In this document: piece by piece, positions 10,684 through 21,578 of the stretch
How the letters are laid out: each line of letters opens with the position of its first letter
Position numbering within the stretch: the first letter of the stretch is position 1
Assembly (NCBI GenBank): GCA_949152475.1
Contig: OX424564.1
Coordinates: 39,740,165 to 39,804,164 of the forward strand
DNA from: Terebella lapidaria
Lineage: Eukaryota > Annelida > Polychaeta > Terebellida > Terebellidae
Reading direction: 5' to 3'
Length of the DNA: 64,000 nt
Made by a program: the position numbers and the translations under genes
Notes under the pieces: generated by a model
Database searches by the model: none
Told to the model about the DNA's origin: nothing
The model's input: only the letters and a program-made list of their open reading frames with translations

Positions 10684-13090
10684 GCCCGATAACCTATTGG
10701 CATGGCATTGTGTCCGTCGTCGGCGTCCGTCCACATTTTTATCTTTGAAGTTTACAGTTGGATCTTTCTGAAACTCTGCACAATAATACCTAAAAATATT
10801 TCAGTATTTTCTTTTAATTTTTAGGTTACCGGACCTTTGGTTCTATAACGTATTGACGTGGGGTTGCGCCCGTCGTCCGTCGTCCATCCACTTTTTTATC
10901 TTTAAAGTTTACGATCGAAACTTCCTGAAATTTTGCACAAAAATGCCTAAAAAATATTTCGAGAGTTAGGAATGTTTTATTTTTTATTATTTTTTTTTTT
11001 AACAAAAAACGGTCAATTTTTTTTACTTTCACGGTCGTTTTCTCAAAATCTGTTCAGTAGCCTTTTTCCTTATTGATGCATAACTCTCCTCATATGTAAC
11101 CCTGTAACGTGTAATAGTTTCGTTGAAATGGGTCATTTTGGGCCCAGACTCAGCCCAAATGGAACTTTCCCATGTTAAATTCTCCTATTCGTCATAATGG
11201 GACACATTGTGCTTAATATCTCACTTAATATTCAGATTAGATAATAGGAATCAATTGTGGATATATACGAAATGATATATGCTGAATAATCTCGTGATCC
11301 TGAATTTGACCTTTGACCTCATTTTCAAGATCACATGACAAAATGGCTAATATCTCGCTTATTATCGACTTCACAGCTTGGGAATAAATTTTCTATATAT
11401 AGGAAATGGTATATGGTAAGAATATCGGAAATGGTATATGGTATAAATATCCTGAATATTGTCATGACCTTGAATTTGATCTTTGACCTCAATTTCAAGG
11501 TCACATGACAAAATGACTAATCATTATCGACTAAGCTCATTATCGACTTTACAGCTTAGGAATCAATTATGAACATATAGGGAATGATATATTCTGAATA
11601 TTGTTGTGACTTTGAATTTGACCTTTGACCTTATTTTCAAGGTCACAGGACAAAATGACTAATATCACGCTTACATGTACTATCGATTTTACAGCCCAGG
11701 AATCAATTATGAACATATAGGGAATGATATATTCTGAATATTGTTGTGACTTTGAATTTGACCTTTGACCTTATTTTCAAGGTCACAGGACAAAATGACT
11801 AATATCACGCTTACATGTACTATCGATTTTACAGCCCAGGAATCAATTATGAACATATAGGGAATGATATATTCTGAATATTGTTGTGACTTTGAATTTG
11901 ACCTTTGACCTTATTTTCAAGGCCACAGGACAGAATGACTAATATCTCGCTTATTATTGACTTTACAGCTCGGAAATCAATTGTGAACATATGGAAAATG
12001 ATATATGCTGAATATTGCCATGACCTTAAATTCGACCTTCAACCTCATTTTCAAGGTCAAAGGACAACATGGCTAATATCTTGCTTCTCTATTGACTTTA
12101 TTGCTTGGGAACCAATCGTGGACATATAGAAAATGATATAAACTAAAAAATTTGATGATCAATTGTGCACATATAGAAGTCAGTTGTGCACATATAGGAC
12201 ATGATATATGGTGAATATTCTCGTGACCTTGAATTTGACCTTTGACATAATTTTCAAGGGCACAGGACAAACTGGCTAAAATCTTGCTCCTCATCAGCTT
12301 AATAGATTTGAAATCACTTGTGGACATACAGGAAGTAAATGTAAGTATCAATCTATTACCACCAATGCAGCCAATTTTTGATGATTCCAATAACAAACGT
12401 AAAATACAACGTTTTGCAATAGAAACAAAACCGACCAAAAACTTATCAAAAGACACACTGGCGTCATCAGGGGCAGGCAATGTGTTAAATGTAGTTGTCT
12501 CTACTTTACACCTGAGGCCAAATTTTCTGATGACCTTGAATTTGACCTTTGACCTCATTTTCAAGGTAAGGGCACAAAATTGCTGAATATCTCGCTTATT
12601 ATCGACTTAACATCTTAGGAATTAATTTTGGACATATAGGAAAGGACATTTGCTGAATATTCTCACTTTGAATTTGATCTTTGACATAATTGTTTTGAAA
12701 TCATAGCACAAAATGGCTAATATCTCGCTTATTATCGACTTTACAGCTTGGTAATAAATTGTAGACAAATAGGAAATGACTTATGCTTAATATTTTGATG
12801 ACCGTGAATTTGACCTTTGATCTCATATCCGAGGTCAGAGCACAACATTTCCAATATCTCGCCTATTATCGACTTTGAAGCTTCGGAATCATCGGGACAT
12901 ACAGGAAACGATATATGCCGAATATTCTAATGAACTTTAATTTGACCTTTGACTTCATTTTCAAGGTCACAGGACAAAATTGCTTATATCTCCTTATATG
13001 CTGAATATTCTCGTGATCTTGATTTTGACTAGTGACCTTACTTTCAAGGTCACGGGACAAAATGTATAATACCTAAAATATAGAACATAT
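10684..13090. repeat. Composite satellite, copy 2 (intron 2)
   Basis: Same architecture and orientation as 6505-8250. Two copies of the 'acctattggcatggc' / 'tctgaaa-tttgcac' module (10684-10990) lead into tandem units of about 140 bp. Units beginning near 11560, 11700 and 11840 are almost identical, showing recent local amplification. Most units contain TGACCTTTGACCT and an inverted AAGGTCA. Long frames here, such as 12073-12564 (-), are translations of repeat DNA and not genes. Confidence 0.8.
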
Positions 13091-13860
13091 ATTGGGCTAA
13101 TTTTAGTATTTCAATGATTTCCAGCACGAATTATTCATTCATGCAATAATATGTCATTACTCGTAAACAATTTATTTGGACTCACTGTCAACAGACTATG
13201 ACCGAGTACACTCATCATTTTGTAATAACACATGAACCAACAAGATTTCCGAATATTTTATCCTTCGCAAGTATCAATTGAGATAAGATAAGATAGTATA
13301 AGCTGTAAGATAAGATATGATAACACTTCATTCAACGCCGATGGAAATTGATAACAACGAACTGGTAGCAGCGATAAAACAGCTAATAACTGACCTGAAA
13401 ATGATATTTAGAATATACAATTAAGTAAAAAAGAATGGAACACTATAGTGATGACTATAGTGACACTGTAGTCCAAATGGAACACTATAGTGATGATATA
13501 AAAGCCTCAATACATAGAATTAGAATTCATTGAAAGTATAGAATATAAAACTGGAGAAGCTCCACTTCTTGGATTCACGGTGACTTGTTTCAATTTCTAT
13601 CTAATTTTTTTATATCATTTCTAGCGGGTTCCACAATTTTTACCTTGATACCTTTAGCACTTCAAAACATGAATGAGAATCTCTTGAATCTATTCTAGTG
13701 AAGTCTTAAAACATTTTTGCCATCATATAATGAGGATATTTCAAATAAGCATGTCATGTAAAATAAGCTGGTATTGAATCTTTGACGCATTTGAAACACA
13801 ATTGAAATTTTGCTAACCGCTTCACATAAAGAAAGCTAATGTCCTCCATGTCATAAATCA

Positions 13861-14267
13861 TGTTGTTCGGCTGTATGGTCTGTGACGCTACCTGTTCAAC
13901 AACACAGCTTTATGTTGTTCGGCTGTATGGTCTGTGACGCTACCTGTTCAACAACACAGCTTTATGTTGTTCGGCTGTATGGTCTGTGACGCTACCTGTT
14001 CAACAACACAGCTTTATGTTGTTCGGCTGTTTGGTCTGTGACGCTACCTGTTCAACAACACAGCTTTATGTTGTTCGGCTGTATGGTCTGTGACGCTACC
14101 TGTTCAACAACACAGCTTTATGTTGTTCGGCTGTATGGTCTGTGACGCTACCTGTTCAACAACACAGCTTTATGTTGTTCGGCTGTATGGTCTGTGAAGC
14201 TACCTGTTCAATAACACAGCTTTATGTTGTATGGTCTGTGACGCTACCTGTTCAACAACACAGCTTT
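13861..14267 (+). repeat. 52-bp minisatellite, about 8 copies
   Basis: Near-identical units contain 'tgttgttcggctgtatggtc' and 'tgacgctacctgttcaacaa'. The last units are shortened and diverged. The array lies in intron 2 of the pantothenate-kinase-like gene. Short frames through it are not genes. Confidence 0.9.
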
Positions 14268-14734
14268 AAATTATGGAGCAGTATTGGAAATCTGATAAAA
14301 TGGAGGAAAAACACCATTTTACATTACATTATGCAATTCCTTGTTTCGGAAAAAAAAGGAGTTGACATCAAATTCTATACGTCAGGGAATTAATAGCCGA
14401 AATAAAGCCAAAGTGTGATTTTGCAATTTTACAGGTGTTCAACAGTTACAGACATTCAGCGCTATCACCATTGGATGTCTTGGGTCAGAAAACATGGGGG
14501 CAGACACCAAAAATATTGCCTCTATCTGCCATAGAAGCTGAAATATAGATTTTAGCTGGAAATGTGATTTACGAATTCCCCGGGTTTTTATGGCGGATTT
14601 GTCTACCCCGAATCCTAAATACAGTAGACTAATTGCTCATCAAAGACTGTGTGACGAACGACGTATTACACCGATCACGCTATTCTGTGTATCCGTTCAT
14701 ATCATAATCTACTACTCCCCCTCCACCTCCTCAG

Positions 14735-15356
14735 AGTACACAACTTGTCGGAGTTCCAATGTTTCGTGGACGCGTTTCGAGTACTCGCCGCAAGCATCCC
14801 CCTGGACGAGTTCGTGTTCCCGAATTCGGCGGTCGTGCAGGAATATTTGGATCACTACACGGAGTGCATGAAGACTGCTGAGAGTCACTTCAAGGGCCCC
14901 TTCAAGTCCAAACTGGAGATCTGGAAGTTCTCGGCGGACCAGCATCATACGGGCCTGAGCGATTCCAGCAGCTCGAGCGACGAGGACGAAGACGACCTGC
15001 AGCGCGTCCTCAGGCAGCAGCGCAGGCGCATGCGCAAGACGCGGAGGCGCATCCGGCGAGAGCGGCGGCGCCAGGAGCGCCAGCAGTGGCTGGAGCAGGC
15101 GAGGAGGGCAGAGGACGGCACATCTGTGGACAAGGAGGACGGCGGGAGCGAGGAGAAAAACATCGCGGAGAAGAAGGGTGAGCCGGGTGTCGTGCCGTAC
15201 ATTAACTCCCCGTACGCCATGCCGTCCCCAGAAGTAATGACTCAGCGGCCGTTTGTGGACTCCCACCCGCCAGACACGGAGACGTACGGCCGACAGAATT
15301 ACGTCCAGTACCCCGTTCTGCTACTCATGTGCGGCTCAGGCGGCGGCCCCATGCTG
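14735..15356 (+). CDS. Pantothenate-kinase-like, coding exon 3 with acidic/basic insertion
   Basis: The acceptor is a CT-rich tract then CAG; the donor is GTCAGT at 15357, phase 0. It encodes residues 102-308. Residues 105-174 contain NLSEFQCFVDAFRVL and match the family between the GGG motif and the central insertion. Residues about 175-188 are SDSSSSSDEDEDD-like, and 189-229 are an Arg/Gln-rich probable helix (RRRMRKTRRRIRRERRR). A linker leads to NYVQYPVLLLMCGSGGGPMLV, equivalent to the PYPLLVVNIGSG region. The exon is strikingly GC-rich beside its AT-rich introns. Confidence 0.85.
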
Positions 15357-15680
15357 GTCAGTCACATTCAATACAAATGCTGGGTACAGTCGTGCATCAT
15401 CATTTGATATATCGGCGTAAAATGCCCCCATGGTTTTGTCAGAAGTTTTGTCTTTCACGATAACTCAAAAATGTCTCAACGTAGGTCGTCATTTTTTCAT
15501 CAGTACATTATTCATCAGTACATTATTCATACAGTATTAGTACGTGGAAAACCCTTCTTATTTGAGAGAGCTCTGAGCTCTAGTTTAAGTGTTTTTATAT
15601 ATCAGATTTCCCAAAACTTATTATATTAAATGAAATGTATGATCCATTTAGTGGAGTTGAAAACTGTGTATTTTTGACAG

Positions 15681-15773
15681 ATCCGAGAGGATGGTGTTTA
15701 TAACGTATTGGACATCAACACGATTTGTGGTCGTTTTTTCTTAGCGATGGGCAGCTTGCTGACAGGAGCTAAG
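15681..15773 (+). CDS. Pantothenate-kinase-like, coding exon 4
   Basis: The acceptor is TTTTTGACAG; the exon has 31 codons, phase 0 at both ends (residues 309-339). It covers the loop that in PANK1-3 reads R-V-T-G-T-S-L-G-G-G-T. Here it reads NVLDINTICGRFF, followed by the recognisable MGSLLTGAK. The donor used is GTTCGT at 15774. A stronger-looking GTAAGT four bases further on would break the frame with exon 5. Confidence 0.75.
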
Positions 15774-16261
15774 GTTCGTAAGTACTTATTGTGCACATCA
15801 CTCAAAAATACATGTCACATTGCTAACAAACTCGGGAACGAAATGTAGCCGCGTAATATTTATTACTGTGCTGTGATAGTTGTATCAAAATGATACAGGA
15901 CAATACATTTGTCACATTTTTGGTGTCACAGATGTAATTGACTAATTGTCAGGTAACAAATCACATGGCGGCTCCTTGAAGCGACCCATGTGGCAACATG
16001 TACAGGGTAAACCAGCCAATGGGTGAAGCAATTTGCATAAGGATGTCTATATAATGTGTGGTAAAATGCGTCATAACGCAGCGCTGAAATAACTACTAGC
16101 TGAAACGACATGCGGACCAATGGGAATTGTGAAAACTAAGTATCACGTTCCTGTGTCGGACATGCATTAGCATATCAATTCATCACTTGGAATTGTTATG
16201 GTCAGTGCACAGACCCCTCAAGAGTCACGTGACTCTACCATGTGATTGACGTATACTAGTA

Positions 16262-16460
16262 TATGTTATTCCATGTGATTGACATATTTATGTTATTTCA
16301 TGTGATTGACGTATTTATGTTATTCCATGTGATTGACGTATTTATGTTATTCCATGTTATTGACGTATTTATGGTATTCCATGTGACTTACGTATTGATG
16401 TTATTCCATGTGACTTACGTATTGATGTTATTCCATGTGACTGACGTGTTTATGTTATGT
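16262..16460 (+). repeat. 27-bp minisatellite, about 7-8 copies
   Basis: Units of 27 bp close to 'tattccatgtgattgacgta' + 'tttatgt'. The last units change to 'gtgacttacgtattgatg'. Because the period is a multiple of three, a repetitive short frame results, which I do not regard as a gene. It lies in intron 4. Confidence 0.85.
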
Positions 16461-16734
16461 CCATGTGGTCACAGAGGACACGGGTTGTTCTTGAAAAGAA
16501 TCATCCTGGGGTTGACTGACTTTGACTGTCTGTCCTTGACTTGAGAATTAGCTTTTGGTGCGTGGCTTGAATGTGACATAAGTAATTGGACACTATGTCC
16601 AACGGTAGGCTACAACCTAGACAATCAACGTAAAACCACATCAAATATCCAGGCTTGGTCATGCTATGGTAAAATGATGCACACTGTGAAAGGTGTACAA
16701 TGTAAAAAAAAAAAAAAACAGCTTGAGCACACAA

Positions 16735-17425
16735 CAACACATAACTCTTGCTCGTCCATCCGAGCACACAACAACAAAAACTGTATGCTCACCCGTTTGG
16801 GCTCAAAACAACAGATAATCTATGTCCGCCCTTTGGGCACAAAACAGATTACCCATGCTCGCCCGTTCGAGCACACAACAGATCACTCATGCTCGCCCGT
16901 TTGAGCACACAACATATTACCCATACTCGCCTGTTTGAGCACACAAAAGATTACCCATGCTCGCCCTTATGAGCACACAACATATTACCCATGCTCGCCC
17001 GTTTGAGCACACAACAGATTACCCATGCTCGCCCGTTTGAGCACACAACAGATCACCCATGCTCGCCCGTTTGAGCACACAACATATTACCCATGCCCGC
17101 CCGTTTGAGCACACAACAGATTACCCATGCTCGCCAGTTTGTGCACTCAACAACAGATAACACTTGATCGCCCGTTTGAGCACACAACATATTACCCATG
17201 CTCGCTTGTTTGAGCACACAACATATTACCCATGCTCGCACGTTTGAGCACACAACAGATTACCCGTGCTCGCCAGTTTGTGCACACAACAACAGATAAC
17301 ACTTGATCGCCCGTTTGAGCACACAACAGGTTACCCATGCCCGCCCGTTTGAGCACACAACCGATTACCCATGCCCGCCCGTTTGAGCACACAACAGATT
17401 ACCCCATGTTCGCCCGTTTGAGCAG
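16735..17425 (+). repeat. 34-bp minisatellite, about 19 copies
   Basis: Units are close to 'gagcacacaacagattaccc' + 'atgctcgcccgttt'. Variants with an extra AACA and 'cttgatcgcccg' recur twice and point to a higher-order repeat. It ends about 110 bp before the outer retrotransposon insertion. There are no unique spacers, so it is not a CRISPR. Confidence 0.9.
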
Positions 17426-17533
17426 TTCTTTGATATCGTTTGAGAGATAGATACTCCATAGACACTCCACAATATTTAAACATCGTGAAAGTGTGATTTT
17501 TGGAATATTACGTGCACGATATTTGTTTGATTT

Positions 17534-17754
17534 TGTGACGTTTGGTAATGACTTGTTTTCGGTGTGGCCCAAAAAACCTGGTTTCTCTGATCGTATAGAC
17601 TTTATGTAACTCCCGCTCGTTGTGATTCGAGAGCCGTCACTAAATTGGTGTTCCCCAACGCTGGTGTATCATCACTCCGTAGCTTACCGGCTTCACTTAG
17701 GCAAGAAGCAACTCAGATGTAAATAAATTGAAGATTTATATACATCAAATCAAC
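17534..17754 (-). repeat. Outer element 3' LTR, part 1 (interrupted)
   Basis: These 221 bp are identical or nearly so to 37345-37565. The LTR is broken after CAAC by the inner element and resumes at 30265. On the minus strand this is the end (U5) of the 3' LTR. Confidence 0.9.
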
Positions 17755-19142
17755 TGTAACGGGTTTGAACCCTTCTGTGACGTCTTGATGAACCGATTTT
17801 CTAGGGAGGTGGGTGAGTTGTTGTTTAACCGGAGCTGAAACGGTAAAACTCCGGGAAACTGCTACTGTTGTACGGTTGAACTCCGGCTAGAAGTCTCTAA
17901 GGTTGGTAGCGTGGTCTGGAATGGACCTCTTAACCGTTGCCCGACTGCTAATCTGCAACTGCACCTGTAAAGTAAGGATCCGGAGGCGTTTCCGTCTCCG
18001 GGTACTGCAACTGCTCCGTCGGGAAACCGCTTTACTGCAACAGCTCCGTCGTTTTCCGTCTTACTGCAAACTGCGATTGCGCCTGGAATAAAGAATCCGG
18101 GAACGTTGCCGTTTCCGAATACTGCAACCGCTCTGCCAGGTTCCGCCGCACTGCAATCTGCTCCGGTTGGCTCCGCCTCACCGCAACCTGCGACTGCACC
18201 TGAAATGGAGTATCTCGGAAGTGTTCCTACTTCCGGTTACCGCAACCGCTCCGTCAGGTACTGCCTCTGCAACTCCGTCGTCCGGTACCGCCTCTGCAAC
18301 TGCTTCGTCGTTCCCGTCTCTGCAACTGCTCCGTCCGATACCGCCTCCGTAGTTGCTCCGTTGATTTCCACCTCCGTCTCCGTCTCCGACTCCTTCCTCG
18401 GTGATCTGGGTTCTTAGATCACCCTAAGACGTCGTTACAACTTGGTCTTAACCGACTGTAGTCTTATCTCCCTTTACTCCGTATAACTGTCTTTTCCGGG
18501 AAACTAACTTTATTATAACTTCCAGTTCCCTAACGAACACGGAAAAACAACTCGGTTGAAGTTTTCATGTTTATTTTCCAAGTTCACAGTCGGAAGACTT
18601 AACTGCTATCATCTGGATGACTCTATCCGGAACAAGGGAGTACTCTGCTATGGGAGAAGGGGTCTGCACAGGTCGACGTCAGGACACCAACTCCGCCGTC
18701 CGCTGTGAAGCGGGGGCTTTTATAGACCTGAGACCCACGTCACGTGACCAACCTATTGTGACGTCATAGTCCGCCAAAACACTGATATTTTCCGGATTTC
18801 TAAAAACACTCTAGAACCAATCAGTGGCTGACACGTCACCTTTTAAACCGAAAACGAGGCTGATCACATGACCTTCCGGAAATAACGTCATTACGTTTTT
18901 GTACTCCATTGTTCCGGCTCCGTGTCCGGTTCCGTCTCCGTCTCCGGATCCGTCTCCGGCTTTACCAACATCATAAATTACTAAGTTCCGAGACGGAAAA
19001 CCTTTAAAACATTAACAATACGGAACCGTATGAACCTTTAAACACATATACACCCTAATAAACGGTTATTTAACCATAATATCACAAATCACTAACATAA
19101 ATACCTAGGGGAAACCTTTGGGTACGCCCCAAAACCGTTACA
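17755..19142 (-). repeat. Inner element 3' LTR
   Basis: 1388 bp, essentially identical to 28873-30260. The corresponding TATA box is at 18717-18725 and the CRE at 18759-18766. Confidence 0.95.
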
Positions 19143-19155
19143 CTCCCCCTTCCTT
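19143..19155 (-). promoter_or_regulatory. Polypurine tract of inner element
   Basis: AAGGAAGGGGGAG on the minus strand directly abuts the 3' LTR start TGTAACGG. The same tract is at 58445-58457 in the truncated copy. Confidence 0.75.
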
Positions 19156-19417
19156 AGACTCTGTTCGTCCCGAACAGAACAATATCACATATATACAAAT
19201 TGTCAACCGTTAAACTGTCCGTAAAATCAAACACAACTTGTCTCCGTGATCCGGGTACTGGTATCTCTTAACTAGTTTACCGTCACTGTACCCGGATATC
19301 TTGCTTGTTCCGTTTCCCACTTTTTAACTCTTAATTATACTAGAATCCGGGAAACGGTTCTTCTTTCTTCTCCTTGCGCCGACTTGACTTGCGACGACTT
19401 GCGACGACTTGCGACGA

Positions 19418-21277
19418 CTACTGCCCACCAGTATCACGGCGCGAACTGCTCCCCGACGGCGGACGCGGTGGAAAGGTCTGTGGTACCAACGGTCGTCCGA
19501 AGCTTGTCCCTCTGGCATCAACCGGGAGAAGATCCGGATCATGGAGGCTCCACTGGGGCGGGACGTAGAACCCATTCCTGAGGCGTTCGTCTCGGATGGA
19601 CCAATCTGGAATCCGGACGATCTGACGGGTCGGGACGAGACCAAACGGTGACTCTCTCTGCTCCATGATTTCTACGTAGACGCCGGAGTCTCTCATCTCG
19701 GCTGGCCCCCACTGCTCCGGTCCCCAACGTACTGCATAGTATCTAGCGTGCTCCGGGACTGCGGGTGCAAAGACGGAAGCGCTCCGTCCCCCAATATTCA
19801 CCGGGAAACAATGTGACGGACACGGTTGAGTTGAAGGACCGCCAAACGGGTAGAATGTGTAGGGTGGACTCTGGGTTGGTGCTCGGACTTGGCTCCTTCC
19901 GGACCGCTCACTGGAAGACTGTCGAGGTCGGGTCTCCACCGGAGACAGGATTCCGGGTGTAGCTCTGGCTTGGTCTACCAGGATACTCCTCCGGGCTCTC
20001 TGCACGTCCGCATGGCTTCGTTCAGACGCGGAAGACTCCATTCCGTCATCTCTAGCCGCTGAACTGGTTCTGCTTCCGGCTACTGCTTGAATGGTTGCCG
20101 GCAAAGTTCGCTCCGTGGATCCTCGGGTCTCCGTCTCACTGCCAGCTCTGCTCCGGTTTCCGCCTTCCGTTTTGGTCTCCGGTCTGCCTCCCGATCTGCC
20201 AATGGGTCTGCTGTCCGCTCGGCTATCTGCTCTGCTATCTGCTCTATCTGCTCTGCTATCGACTCGGCTATCTGCTCTGCTATCGGCTCGGCCGCTGGAT
20301 CTGATTTCTGCTCCGCCTCCGGGCCGGACAATCACACTGCTCACTGCTCTGCCACTGCTAGTTGTTCTCGGAGGTGGACTCCGGAAAAGGTCTTCCTCAT
20401 CGTCTCGGCTCTGCATTTCCGCAATGTCTGCCACTCCCACTTCTGCCGTTGCTCCGCCGGAACCTTCCTCCAACAGCCGGAACTTGTAGTCATACACCCC
20501 CTTGCTTTTTCCTTTGACGCTGCCTCCGGAAGACTTGGGTGGGGTGTGTCGTTTCTCCTCTCGACCACGTTCTCCGCCTCGGTCCTTGGCTCGCTCCGGG
20601 CTCTCCTTCCTATATTCTCGGCGTTGATGGCGTCCGGATTTATCCGGCGAACAGCTGCGACTCCGCTTCTTTCCGCGGTCTCGATCTGCTCCGGTACCTC
20701 GAGATGGGTCAGGGCTGTTTTTCCGGGAGGTGTTCCGGGAAGAACTCCGGGTCACAGGCGGCTTAACCGGCTTCGGGTCTCCCGGTTCCTGCAACTCGTC
20801 TTCACTTGCCATGATTTTCAGCTCCGCTTCCTCTTCCGAACTGCTCTCCGCCTCCGTGGACGAAACGTCGGCTGCTAGTGTGGCCACCGACTGGGTACCG
20901 GAACGGTACCGGGTCCGGGACGAAACCGAACCTCCCGACTCCGACTCTGTATCCGACAACTGGTCAAGCCGTGTTACCGGCTTCTTGCTTTTCCGTGGGG
21001 TCATCTTGGACCGGAGGCTTTTCTCCTCAAACTGCTCTCTGCCCACCCTCAGTCGAATCGGGTTTGCGTCCATTGCGTGCCGGGACTGCAAATGCTTCTG
21101 TGTTCCCTCTTTCCGTCTGCTCCAATGGTCACACTGCGGACAGGCGAAGACGGTGACTTCACTTGTGTGCTGCTCCGTGACATGCCGGAGCAACGTGTGC
21201 TTGCTCTTGAACTCTAGGTTGCAGTCTCCACACCGGTGAGGGCGGGGCTTGCGGGGTGTTGTCTTTACTTTCGGCAT
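19418..21277 (-). CDS. Inner element accessory ORF-A: C2H2 zinc-finger protein, 619 aa
   Basis: Starts at ATG 21277 (MPKVKTTPRKPRPHRCGDC). Two canonical C2H2 fingers lie at about residues 16-66: CGDCNLEFKSKHTLLRHVTEQH and CPQCDHWSRRKEGTQKHLQSRH, both C-x2-C-x12-H-x4-H. Then come an acidic Ser/Glu tract, an SR/RD-rich region (KKRSRSCSPDKSGRHQRRE, RADSRADSRADS) and a Pro/Tyr-rich C-terminal part that looks folded (YYAVRWGPEQWGPAEMRDSG). The last ~200 residues are highly conserved in the truncated copy. No transmembrane segment. It occupies the env position of a retrovirus-like element but is not an env. Likely nuclear; role unknown. Confidence 0.75.
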   Translation of the reverse strand: MPKVKTTPRKPRPHRCGDCNLEFKSKHTLLRHVTEQHTSEVTVFACPQCDHWSRRKEGTQKHLQSRHAMDANPIRLRVGREQFEEKSLRSKMTPRKSKKPVTRLDQLSDTESESGGSVSSRTRYRSGTQSVATLAADVSSTEAESSSEEEAELKIMASEDELQEPGDPKPVKPPVTRSSSRNTSRKNSPDPSRGTGADRDRGKKRSRSCSPDKSGRHQRREYRKESPERAKDRGGERGREEKRHTPPKSSGGSVKGKSKGVYDYKFRLLEEGSGGATAEVGVADIAEMQSRDDEEDLFRSPPPRTTSSGRAVSSVIVRPGGGAEIRSSGRADSRADSRVDSRADRADSRADSRADSRPIGRSGGRPETKTEGGNRSRAGSETETRGSTERTLPATIQAVAGSRTSSAARDDGMESSASERSHADVQRARRSILVDQARATPGILSPVETRPRQSSSERSGRSQVRAPTQSPPYTFYPFGGPSTQPCPSHCFPVNIGGRSASVFAPAVPEHARYYAVRWGPEQWGPAEMRDSGVYVEIMEQRESPFGLVPTRQIVRIPDWSIRDERLRNGFYVPPQWSLHDPDLLPVDARGTSFGRPLVPQTFPPRPPSGSSSRRDTGGQ

Positions 21278-21354
21278 TCTGATTCTCTGCTTTGTGTCGA
21301 TGTTGACTCAGCTACAGCAAACTGCCTTCTGCATCCGGTAACAGCTAACTGCCC

Positions 21355-21405
21355 CTTTTATAGTCTCTGGAAGTCACGTGACTGGCTTATCTGCTTGATG
21401 ATTGG
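21355..21405 (-). promoter_or_regulatory. ORF-A promoter: CCAAT, E-box, TATA
   Basis: Minus strand: CCAAT (about 21401-21405), CACGTG (21375-21380), then CTATAAAAG (21355-21363), about 78 nt before the ATG at 21277. The CTATAAAAG 9-mer is identical to the LTR TATA box. The truncated copy has the same sites at 60685-60710. Confidence 0.7.
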
Positions 21406-21453
21406 CTGCTCAGCAAACTGCAACTCCTCCTGGTGGTCTTCTTGGATAAATAA

Positions 21454-21480
21454 TATTTTTTTTTTTTTTTTTTTTTTTTT
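21454..21480. repeat. Poly-T/poly-A tract inside inner element
   Basis: A run of about 25 T on the + strand between ORF-B and the ORF-A promoter. A shorter version is at about 60787-60803 in the truncated copy. It may separate two transcription units or derive from an old poly(A) tail; that is not decidable here. Confidence 0.6.
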
Positions 21481-21578
21481 CCGTGTTGTTGCTGCTAACT
21501 GCCACCGCTTCTTCCGTCTCCGCCAAACTGCCAACCGCCTCCGTCAACCGCTATACTGCCAACCGCCTCCGTCTACTT

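Noticed and set aside
12073..12564. 163-codon minus-strand frame
   Set aside because: Lies in the composite satellite with no domain and no conservation between units.
14712..15266. 184-codon minus-strand frame
   Set aside because: It is the antisense shadow of GC-rich exon 3 of the pantothenate-kinase-like gene, which is supported by family motifs and splice phases.
16735..17425. CRISPR-like array of regularly spaced repeats
   Set aside because: The units are contiguous 34-bp tandem repeats with no unique spacers, in a eukaryotic intron.
17903..18417. Plus-strand frames inside the inner LTRs
   Set aside because: Both LTRs show them identically, but they are antisense to the element, low in complexity and without any domain.
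20087..20878. 263-codon plus-strand frame
   Set aside because: Antisense to zinc-finger ORF-A; composition is an artefact of the RADSRADS repeat and GC-rich codons.
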